From Pachyseris speciosa (taxonomy: Eukaryota > Cnidaria > Anthozoa > Scleractinia > Pachyseridae): a stretch of 64,000 bases of DNA. Of this stretch, positions 46,479 through 53,174 are shown piece after piece; position 1 is the first letter of the stretch, and each line of letters opens with the position of its first letter. The notes below the pieces were generated by a model. That model was given only the letters and a program-made list of their open reading frames with translations. It did no database searches and was not told the origin of the DNA. The stretch is from contig JAEMWC010000386.1 of NCBI GenBank assembly GCA_016490735.1, forward strand, positions 437,501 through 501,500, in the 5' to 3' direction. The position numbers were made by a program, and so were the translations under genes.

Positions 46479-47074
46479 TTTTTTGAAACACCAAGACCAA
46501 GTTTCTGTTTTTTGTCAATTAAGAATCTGGCTGTTTGACCCCATTTTGGCATCTCACCATATGGTATTTGATCTAGTGACTCGACCATTGTTCTATCACA
46601 ATCGCCTTTATTTTTTCCCATATCATAACAAATATCGTGGTAAGCTGCTATTTCATCCACCTTATTGTAAGGTTGTACATTCCATTTCAAGACCTCGCCA
46701 GTATTTGGATCATATTCCAACTGCTCATGCAATGGATTGTATGGTCCCATATATTTATATTTACTTGGTGTCCAACCTGCTTTTGGTTTAGGAAGCTTGC
46801 CAATTACCTTATGGATGTCAATAGCACCGCCATAATCTAATCCTTTGATATCTGTTTTGTAACGAATATTTGGTCTCACTTTTGTTGAGAGTTGTTTCAA
46901 AGCTTCTGACCCAACCTTTGTGATTGCAGGCTTTGCGAGGGAAAGTCCTTTGTCAATTAATTTCTTTTGCAGCTTTGGATTTCTCATTGCTTCTGATGCA
47001 TAATATCTTCCCATTTCTACACCTTTCTTTGCTAAATAAGGGACTCCATGTTCTAAGAATCCTGTTAGCGCCAT
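46436..47074 (-). CDS. PLA2-like protein (parvovirus VP1u type)
   Basis: 212 aa from the ATG. Contains the calcium-loop motif YMGPYNPL (Y108-N113) and the catalytic helix YHDICYDMGKNKGDCD (H146, D147, Y150), the pattern of the phospholipase A2 domain in parvovirus VP1 and similar Polinton proteins, where it helps particles leave the endosome. The C-terminus is basic (KSRRVKKTGKKN). The frame stays open upstream of the ATG for about 18 codons (LNSPSEGAGILDSAAD) back to the GGGAAAC heptamer at the end of the zinc-ribbon gene, suggesting a longer protein made as a -1 product of that gene. The 3' end overlaps the integrase frame. The PLA2 call is from motifs only. Confidence 0.75.
   Translation of the reverse strand: MALTGFLEHGVPYLAKKGVEMGRYYASEAMRNPKLQKKLIDKGLSLAKPAITKVGSEALKQLSTKVRPNIRYKTDIKGLDYGGAIDIHKVIGKLPKPKAGWTPSKYKYMGPYNPLHEQLEYDPNTGEVLKWNVQPYNKVDEIAAYHDICYDMGKNKGDCDRTMVESLDQIPYGEMPKWGQTARFLIDKKQKLGLGVSKNGKSRRVKKTGKKN
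46478..46484 (-). promoter_or_regulatory. Candidate -1 frameshift site (A AAA AAC), PLA2 to integrase
   Basis: In the PLA2 frame the codons read TCA AAA AAC, so the heptamer is in the correct X XXY YYZ phase. A -1 slip enters the integrase frame 14 codons before the PLA2 stop. The downstream stem is weak (GCCG/TGGC, 7 nt away). Confidence 0.45.
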
Positions 47075-47095
47075 ATCTGCGGCTGAATCTAGTAT

Positions 47096-47128
47096 GCCCG
47101 CCCCTTCAGACGGGCTATTCAGTTTCCC
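47096..47128 (-). promoter_or_regulatory. Candidate -1 frameshift site (G GGA AAC) with hairpin
   Basis: Codons CGG GGA AAC TGA end the zinc-ribbon frame, giving the canonical heptamer GGGAAAC (47128-47122) directly before the stop. After a 6-nt spacer, GCCCG (47115-47111) pairs with CGGGC (47100-47096) across a 10-nt loop. A -1 slip enters the open upstream extension of the PLA2 frame. Confidence 0.5.
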
Positions 47129-47274
47129 CGATTTCTGACAAATTTAGTTTTTGTGATTCCACATTCAGCACAAGTACATTTCATCACAGTTCGACCATTT
47201 TTTGTCTTTTGATATCTTTCACTTCCTGGTACACATTCAGTGACTTTCTTCTGTTTCACACAATATGATCTCAT
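47119..47274 (-). CDS. Small zinc-ribbon protein (DUF5679-like)
   Basis: 51 aa from the ATG at 47274 (an upstream in-frame ATG at 47307 is less likely because the family-like part starts MRSYC). Pattern: YCVKQKK, NGR, then KCTCAECGITKTKFV, with cysteines spaced as in short viral zinc-ribbon proteins of the DUF5679 type. A variant ATCCAA motif sits 12 nt before the ATG. The stop codon directly follows the slippery heptamer GGGAAAC, so the protein could be the upstream partner of the PLA2 frame. Function unknown; nucleic-acid or protein binding is plausible. Confidence 0.6.
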   Translation of the reverse strand: MRSYCVKQKKVTECVPGSERYQKTKNGRTVMKCTCAECGITKTKFVRNRGN

Positions 47275-47387
47275 ATATATATTAAGTTGGATAAAATAGC
47301 TTTCCACAATTTATCACCTGCTCTTTTTTCAATCTGATATTAATTATTTTATCAATTTCATTAGCTTTCTTGATCTTCTTTCTTTGT

Positions 47388-47543
47388 CTAGTAGTTAAAT
47401 CGACATACATTTCCACTAAGTTTGTCATAGAATACTGTTATATTATCCAAAGTGCATTTGATTACAACTCTCAAACCAATCAATCTGTTGACAACTATTA
47501 TAACAAATATATTAACATCATCAATTATTTCGAATTCTATCAT
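47388..47543 (-). CDS. Small hydrophobic ORF with the ATCTAA leader motif
   Basis: 51 aa with a hydrophobic stretch (VNIFVIIVVNRLIGLRVVIK). It is supported mainly by an exact ATCTAA motif at 47553-47558, 9 nt before the ATG, the same spacing as at the BRO-N gene. A second short frame (47282-47428) overlaps its 3' part in another phase. Could be a membrane peptide or a remnant. Confidence 0.35.
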   Translation of the reverse strand: MIEFEIIDDVNIFVIIVVNRLIGLRVVIKCTLDNITVFYDKLSGNVCRFNY

Positions 47544-47818
47544 ACTTTTATGTTAGATAGAAATTTATTAAATCTTTCATCATCAAATAATATTGTTAAT
47601 ATCATAGTACCTTTCTGACGTTCTAAAAGGTAGTACAAACACCATTGTTTACTCAATAACGGATCTCTAATACACATTGATTCATTGAAACAATTCTTTT
47701 CCTCCATTTTAGCAGGTATCTCCTGTCCTGATGGATCAAAGTATTCTTTCTCATTATAGCACGCGTAATATTTGCCGACTTTTATTATCCCACTGTTTTT
47801 GTTTAACTTAACAGACAT
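47540..47818 (-). pseudogene. Partial duplicate of the adenain-like protease, catalytic Cys lost
   Basis: 92 aa similar to the C-terminal half of the neighbouring protease: YFDPSG matches YFDSFG, and WCLYYLLERQKGT is shared exactly. The catalytic-cysteine segment reads LLSKQWC instead of LCGYWC, so the nucleophile is gone, and the N-terminal half with the catalytic His is missing. It has its own ATG but no ATCTAA motif. Dead duplicate, or a regulatory fragment if expressed. Confidence 0.6.
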
Positions 47819-47827
47819 ACATATACA

Positions 47828-48348
47828 TTACATATTTTTGAAATAATTGATTATGAATCTATGATTGACTCTTGTGTCTGTGGGATTGAATTTTGCATTA
47901 TGAATGACTTTCAATATGGGGGTCCCTTTCTGTCTTTCCAATAAATAGTATAAACACCAATATCCACACAAGACTGAATCTCTTTCTTGTATCTCATCTC
48001 CAGAGTATTCAAGTTGTTTTCCACTTGTAGCCATGTATTTCTGTACTTCTGTTGGCATCATCAAACCAAATGAGTCAAAGTATTCACAGTATCTATCACC
48101 AATTCGATAACATACCCAGTGAGTACCAGGTCCAATCTGACTGTCGAGATTGACTATTCCACATTCATTGTTTTCATCAGGTTTGGCAGATTGTCTCTTG
48201 AAAATACTCCTCTAAAATGTTTTATTCCAAGTTGTTTAACCCAATTGATTAAATCAAAGTTGGATAAGGGTTTGTTTACAAAATGGTTCCTAGTATGGGG
48301 ATTGAATTGAATGGACTGTTTTTGCCTAGTAGAAGTCCTTTTCCTTTG
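47828..48348 (-). CDS. Adenain-like cysteine protease, frame-broken
   Basis: Adenovirus-protease family: His in GPGTHWVCY, acidic residue in YFDSFG, catalytic Cys in VLCGYWCLYYL, preceded by GIKHFRGVFSRD. These enzymes cut capsid and core precursors during maturation. The frame has no ATG at its beginning. It overlaps the 3' end of the pVI-like gene in the -1 frame and can be entered at AAAAAAC (48354-48348). A second -1 break, at a site that is not slippery (about 48185-48195), separates the N-terminal quarter from the catalytic part. An older start codon could also have been lost near 48280. The coordinates run from the first -1 codon to the stop. Confidence 0.75.
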
Positions 48349-49127
48349 TTTTTTTTTTTCATTCCATAACCGATTGGGTTATTCCATGTACCAAAAACAG
48401 GAGGAGATTGCCATGGAATCATAGCATGTTTCCCACCTTTCTTTCTGGGTACAATGTCATCTGGAACATGAACAGGTATTGACCGTCTTGGACGGCTGCT
48501 TTCAACATGCAAACCTTTTCCAGTTAATTTTCTGATTGCTTCTATAGCCAAAGGAATTCCAATGCTGGCGAGTATTGTTCCAATACCCTTTCCAGTCTGC
48601 GCTTTTGTTGGTTTTATAACAACGTCTCCACCATACTGCATTTTTTGGATAACATCAGCCATCTGTCTCGTATTCAATAAATTTCCTACATTAAATAATT
48701 GGGATAAATTGGCATTAGGAATAAGAAATCCTCCTTTTTGTTTCTTTCCAAATAGTTTATCAATGCCGAGACTTGCTAATGAAGAAAGAGCACCTGTAGC
48801 CAATGCTGGAGCCGCTTTAGCTACTGCTTTACCTGCATAAGGCAATAGTCTTGTTCCAAGTGAAAAAAGACTGGACCAAAGAGAACCTCCTTCTTGGACT
48901 GATTTTCTGATCTGTGCTTTGGATATCTTTACATCAGCACCTGTTCCATTTCTCTGTGATTTGGCTAATTTTTTTATCTGTGTTTTTGTCAACATCATTT
49001 GATCACCTCCAGTGAGATCTCCATGTGCGAGTCTCAATGTTACCGGTGAATTTGTTTGTATAGCTTTTGCAAGCCTTTGCTTCTGACTGTTTGAAAGTCT
49101 TACTCCATGAGGATGATAAGTAGTCAT
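48276..49127 (-). CDS. pVI-like minor virion protein (glycine-rich, membrane-active type)
   Basis: 283 aa. A basic N-terminal region comes first, then a central hydrophobic, alanine/glycine-rich part (LLPYAGKAVAKAAPALATGA near 94-113) and a glycine/lysine-rich C-terminus. It has sites fitting the adenain consensus (M/I/L)xGG or (M/I/L)xGxG: LTGG near residue 38 and LTGKG near 203. Size, position beside the protease and composition fit the pVI/pX-type minor capsid or core proteins of Polintons and adintoviruses. Upstream of the ATG the ATCTAA motif is not clear. Its 3' end overlaps the protease frame. Function inferred from context. Confidence 0.6.
   Translation of the reverse strand: MTTYHPHGVRLSNSQKQRLAKAIQTNSPVTLRLAHGDLTGGDQMMLTKTQIKKLAKSQRNGTGADVKISKAQIRKSVQEGGSLWSSLFSLGTRLLPYAGKAVAKAAPALATGALSSLASLGIDKLFGKKQKGGFLIPNANLSQLFNVGNLLNTRQMADVIQKMQYGGDVVIKPTKAQTGKGIGTILASIGIPLAIEAIRKLTGKGLHVESSRPRRSIPVHVPDDIVPRKKGGKHAMIPWQSPPVFGTWNNPIGYGMKKKNKGKGLLLGKNSPFNSIPILGTIL
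48324..48354 (-). promoter_or_regulatory. Candidate -1 frameshift site (A AAA AAC), pVI-like to protease
   Basis: Eleven A then C in the pVI-like frame (ATG AAA AAA AAA AAC); the last seven bases form the heptamer in phase. Nine nt downstream GGACT can pair with AGTCC over a 16-nt loop. A -1 slip opens the protease frame; the zero frame stops at 48276. Confidence 0.4.
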
Positions 49128-49250
49128 ATAATATATGTTTATACTAAATTGTATTTAATACAAACAATCATTTAATTTAATTATTTAATTATTTTATTAA
49201 TTTATTTATTTAATTTATTTATTTAATTTATTTAATTTAATTAATTTAAT
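49128..49250. other. AT-only low-complexity spacer
   Basis: TTTAATTTATTTATT-type sequence between the capsid gene 3' end and the pVI-like gene. Confidence 0.7.
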
Positions 49251-50537
49251 TTACATTGATCTAAGAATTAATTTTCCATCAGTCTTTCTCATCTCAATAT
49301 CCTGCTCATAGAGGACCAGTGCATACACACTGTAATCAGCATTTGTTGCAGCACTCAAAGTGTATTTGAAAGTCAGTTTTGTCATTCCATCTTTAATATC
49401 CTGTTTCTGTTTTGTCAGATCGAAATAAACAAAGGGAATATTGTACCGAAATTGTCCCTGTTGAGAAGGGTACTGTCACTGAAATCATTAACCGCATGAA
49501 CATATTTCAAAACATCTCTAAATACTCTTGTTGGTTCTGTTGATGGTTTATAACGAAGCTCTGGATAATCATTTCCGTTGCCAACCTCAAGATAACAATC
49601 AGTCAAAGTTCGGTTATTTGCAACTGAGAATGTGTTATAGAGAAATTTATTGGCTTCTGAGATGCATCATTGGCATCATTGATGATGAATACAAAGACAT
49701 GCCTGGGTTTGTTTATTGCTGTGGAAATACGGAAATTGGCAGTCTGTTGTCTTGTTGAATTGCCTCTCTCAATCAATTCTCTCATGTAAGTCCACTTTCT
49801 GTTGTCAAGATACTTGCTCATGTATAAGGACTTTCCCGCAGAATTGAAAACAATGCGAGGAACTATTAGCTGGAATTTAGTTAGTACCACACGGCAATTA
49901 TCAGCAGCTTGCCAAATCAAATTGGCATCACTCTCAAGTGTCAATTTTATCTCTACTTTTGAGTTAGGCATAAGTTCATCCCAAAAGCTCTTGAAAAAAC
50001 CGTATCTGTTCAATGCAAGCTCTGCATTTACTTTACCGGCTGCACATTCAACAGTGCTTTGCGAGCTGCGAAACCTTTGTTATAATTAGCCGCCTGGCCA
50101 ACTCTGTCTTCAGCTTGTCTTTTGTCGTCAAGATAGAAGAACTCATTGGTTCCCTGACTTACAGCATAACCCTGTGAATACTCAAGCAATGACTTAATAT
50201 TTGTGGCTTGGTTGGCATCTCTGCACTCATAAACATCAAGACCATTCATTTTTACATTAATGGTGTTAATAAGAGCGTGAACTGAATTAACAATACCATT
50301 TCGATCGTCAGCAGCAATGTCAGCTCCATCTGCAAGCTTTTTCACAATGAAATCGACATTAAAACGGGCATTATACCAGTCAAATGGTGTAGTCTCTCCA
50401 CTGTTATCAACAATGAATCGGTAGCCTGTTTTACTCTGATGAGCATTGTTTGCTACTACAGTATTAAGTGCTGTCTCTAGTTCGAACACTACATCTTCAT
50501 ATCTTTCGATATATTTTGAGTCACGATAGTTTGACAT
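49251..50537 (-). pseudogene. Major capsid protein (double jelly-roll, hexon-like), frame-broken
   Basis: Together about 425 codons in four pieces. The first (50537-50028) has FELETALNTVVANNAHQSK and TTPFDWYNARFNVDF. The second (from about 50025) has RYGFFKSFWDELMPNSKVEI. The third has DCYLEVGNGNDYPELRY. The last ends with YFDLTKQKQDIKDGMTKLTF. I read these as the hexon-like major capsid protein of Polintons. Each join steps to the -1 frame, as after single-base deletions near 50015, 49615 and 49435; only the last overlaps a slippery-like CCCTTTG. ATCTAA is 11 nt before the ATG. Probably cannot make capsids unless the breaks are assembly errors. Confidence 0.65.
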
Positions 50538-50559
50538 ATATTATTGTGTTAGATAAAAG

Positions 50560-50790
50560 TTATTTTATTTTACGAGGTCGACCTCTCTTTCTTTTGATTA
50601 AACCACCAGTCTGGCTCACACTCTCAGTTCCACTCTTTCTCTTTTTCAAAAGTTCTATGATTTTGTCACCAGCTTTTTTGCCAGCATGTTCACCAATTGT
50701 TGTTGCTGCTTTTTTTCCAGCTGTTTTGATCATATCAGTCACAACACCTTCACCATGTTGTTCATATTTTTTAAACTCAAACCGTTTCAT
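50560..50790 (-). CDS. Small basic core-like protein with AT-hook
   Basis: 76 aa, strongly basic. The middle is alanine/glycine/lysine-rich (AGKKAATTIGEHAGKKAGDK). The C-terminus has KRKRGRPRKIK, a classical AT-hook core (GRP flanked by basic residues) that binds the minor groove of AT-rich DNA. Position between capsid and penton genes suggests a core protein condensing the element DNA. An ACCTAA variant of the leader motif lies 6 nt before the ATG. Confidence 0.65.
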   Translation of the reverse strand: MKRFEFKKYEQHGEGVVTDMIKTAGKKAATTIGEHAGKKAGDKIIELLKKRKSGTESVSQTGGLIKRKRGRPRKIK

Positions 50791-50809
50791 ATACTATTAG
50801 GTTTTATAA

Positions 50810-51589
50810 TTATGTCTCTCTCAAGAATAACTCAATATACCAATCTATCCCATTCAAATCGACTGGAGCTCTAGAAGAGTCTGTGACATAAAAGCGTATT
50901 GAGCTGATATTATGTGTTGAGACAGGATTCCATGAAAGAAAACGAGGTTTGTAAGTGAAAGGTAAACTTCTGACTAGATTTGTGACTGGAATAACAGCGA
51001 TTGTATTTGTGCTATTTCCATCAACAATGCTATCTGTCACCAAATCACAATTGATATAAATTTCATCTACTCCTCTTGTAATATCAGGTAGATTTGTTCC
51101 ATATTCTGTGGCTGGAACTAATTTTGAATCGAAACCGATAAGTTTTCTGAAATCAAGATTCCTCAGATCCACACGATAATTTTCATTGAGTTCAATCAAA
51201 ATGCGATATGTTGACAAAACGAAATACATGTTAATACCATACTTGAATTTTGATTTGTCTGTTTCAGATGGATTCAGTACATGGCTATTTTTGCTCATAT
51301 ACTCATGAATGTAACTATTGATATCGTCGTATGAATACATCCCGTTAACGAATGTTATTGTTTCCCAGTTTACACCTTTGTCATAGCTGTATTTCATTTG
51401 ATTATTCCCAAAAATATCTCTGATATTGTACCAACTGTATGTCATATTGATGACATTCACAGCCATTTCATATTTTAAATCATTCGTTAATTTAAGAGGT
51501 GAATTGAATCTTTTTTCAAAATCATGACTCTTGCTGACACCAATTTTGTCTCTGTTTTTACTGTTGAATCGTAATGAAATTTCTGTCAT
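50810..51589 (-). CDS. Penton-like minor capsid protein
   Basis: 259 aa, intact. Beta-rich sequence without low complexity (SLRFNSKNRDKIGVSKSHDF, INMTYSWYNIRDIFG, IRFYVTDSSRAPVDLNGIDW). Length, position next to the capsid gene and overall style fit the single jelly-roll penton proteins of Polintons. I see no diagnostic motif, so the call leans on gene order. ATCTAA lies 11 nt before the ATG. Confidence 0.55.
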   Translation of the reverse strand: MTEISLRFNSKNRDKIGVSKSHDFEKRFNSPLKLTNDLKYEMAVNVINMTYSWYNIRDIFGNNQMKYSYDKGVNWETITFVNGMYSYDDINSYIHEYMSKNSHVLNPSETDKSKFKYGINMYFVLSTYRILIELNENYRVDLRNLDFRKLIGFDSKLVPATEYGTNLPDITRGVDEIYINCDLVTDSIVDGNSTNTIAVIPVTNLVRSLPFTYKPRFLSWNPVSTHNISSIRFYVTDSSRAPVDLNGIDWYIELFLRET

Positions 51590-51595
51590 ATACTT

Positions 51596-52441
51596 TTACA
51601 TTAGATATTTCATCATTATTTTATTTAGCTCACCGGTTTTCAGGATTCCCAGTCTGTTCAATGTATGCAATATTTTTGTGAATTCATTTTGAACATTTTT
51701 GCTGTTGTTGCCGGCTGAAATAGATCCACCAAGCAACTGTAGTCTTGAAAGCATGTCACCCAAAAATGCATCCCTTGAACCCATGCCTGAACCAATAGTT
51801 GATGCACCTTCCTCAACGGCGCCAATTCTTTTTCGGTACTTTTGTAGTAATTTGATCTCTTGAGTCAATTCATATATCTTTTCTTTATTTTTATCCCTCT
51901 TCGTTTTGGTTTGTGATAGATGAGCTTTTTTTATTCCAACATCTTGGGTTAATTTACCAATCATTTTGTCATACTTGTCGATGTCGATTTCACCATCCAT
52001 ATATGATTTAAATATCTGTGATGGAGGAGGCAATTTATGTTTCATCAATGTTTGAATATCCTCAAGTGAAAAACCTTTGTCAAGATTTGACTTATATGGT
52101 GCTTCTGTTTCAGTCATCATTTTAGGTTTGTAATCAATTGGTAATGTTGTTTTCATTGGTACTGATTCAGGTAACGTGTTCATCAGCATAAGATCTTCGA
52201 AACCAGATGTCAAGGCTTTTTGATTCTTTTTCAACTGTTTAATAACTTCATCCTGTTTTTCGTCGACACTTTCTTTCACACTCTTCTGGACATCAATAGA
52301 GGGTTTCAGTAATTCTGATGTTGTATCATAAGCATCCTGTTTTCTGTATTCATAAGTCTTGATAACATCACGAACTTCTCTAGTTTTATTTCCGGCTTCA
52401 ATTCCACTTTTAAGAAGCTTTTCATTCGTTCTATATCCATA
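51596..52441 (-). CDS. Coiled-coil virion-associated protein, frame-broken near N-terminus
   Basis: Conserved-looking frame of about 280 codons from an ATG at 52441. The first five codons are in one frame; the rest continues in the -1 frame after about 52428, and that frame has no ATG of its own for more than 60 codons. So one base seems missing near 52428. Coiled-coil-rich (IKQLKKNQKALTSGFEDLM; HLSQTKTKRDKNKEKIYEL). LLGGS near the C-terminus fits the adenain LxGG consensus, which would make it a virion substrate. GTCTAA lies 10 nt before the ATG, divergent from the ATPase gene. Product unknown. Confidence 0.5.
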   Translation of the reverse strand, partial: YGYRTNEKLLKSGIEAGNKTREVRDVIKTYEYRKQDAYDTTSELLKPSIDVQKSVKESVDEKQDEVIKQLKKNQKALTSGFEDLMLMNTLPESVPMKTTLPIDYKPKMMTETEAPYKSNLDKGFSLEDIQTLMKHKLPPPSQIFKSYMDGEIDIDKYDKMIGKLTQDVGIKKAHLSQTKTKRDKNKEKIYELTQEIKLLQKYRKRIGAVEEGASTIGSGMGSRDAFLGDMLSRLQLLGGSISAGNNSKNVQNEFTKILHTLNRLGILKTGELNKIMMKYLM

Positions 52442-52476
52442 TACAATTGTGTTAGACTAATCTAAACTATTTACAT
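52442..52476. promoter_or_regulatory. Divergent promoter with two CTAA-type motifs
   Basis: TTAGAC (52452-52457, GTCTAA for the minus gene) and ATCTAA (52460-52465, for the ATPase) lie 10 and 11 nt from their start codons in a 35-bp gap. Confidence 0.5.
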
Positions 52477-53115
52477 ATGGAAATCCCTAATTATGATATT
52501 CAGGGTTTAAAGAATTCATTCAGACAGTTGTATCCGTATATGCCAAAAGACAGTTTCAGGATGCTGCTGGCTGGTAATTCTGGATCTGGAAAGACAACAT
52601 TGTTCATGCATCTGATTATGGAACCATTGGTTTATTATGATCAGATACATCTTTATGCAAAAAATTTAGATCAAGACAAGTACAAATATCTTCGGAAAGT
52701 AATGGATGAAATAAGCAGTCACATTGGATATCCTGCCTTGGTTTGCAGTCAAGAAGAGATATTGCCAGTTGAACAAATAAAAGACACAAATTTGCAGCGA
52801 TTGGTTGTTTTTGATGATTTCGTGACTGACAAGAAACAAGATCAGATAATCAGATATTTCATTCAGGGGAGACACAAGAACTGTTCAGTCATATATCTCA
52901 CACAGTCATTCTATGGATGCCCAAAATCAATCAGACTCAATTGCAGTCACTTCTGCCTTTATGATTTCCCATCCTCAAGAGAAAGGAACTTGATTGCACA
53001 GGAGCTTGGAATTGACAAGAAGAAATACATTGAAGCAACCAAAAAACCATATTCCTTCTGTTATGTCGACAAGCCGATGAAAACAATCAAGAGAAATTTT
53101 TATGGTGCTGTTTAA
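52477..53115 (+). CDS. Genome-packaging ATPase (FtsK/HerA, A32-like)
   Basis: 212 aa, intact. Walker A is GNSGSGKTT (G33-T41), Walker B is RLVVFDDF (D113, D114), and a polar sensor strand reads VIYLTQSFYGCP near 141. This is the A32-type ATPase of Polintons and related DNA viruses that pumps DNA into capsids. ATCTAA is 11 nt before the ATG. Divergent from the coiled-coil gene. Confidence 0.85.
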   Translation: MEIPNYDIQGLKNSFRQLYPYMPKDSFRMLLAGNSGSGKTTLFMHLIMEPLVYYDQIHLYAKNLDQDKYKYLRKVMDEISSHIGYPALVCSQEEILPVEQIKDTNLQRLVVFDDFVTDKKQDQIIRYFIQGRHKNCSVIYLTQSFYGCPKSIRLNCSHFCLYDFPSSRERNLIAQELGIDKKKYIEATKKPYSFCYVDKPMKTIKRNFYGAV

Positions 53116-53174
53116 TCTAATCTAATATTATATGGCAATCAACAATTGGAAGATTAATCTAACAAGATGATATA

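Noticed and set aside
49425..49450. CCCTTTG as a fourth frameshift signal in the capsid gene
   Set aside because: Fits the pattern loosely but has G at the last position, lies in a gene with two other non-slippery breaks, and no stem was seen.
50015..50030. Slippery site at the first break of the capsid gene
   Set aside because: No X XXY YYZ heptamer in phase between the last -1 stop and the zero-frame stop; a single-base deletion explains it better.
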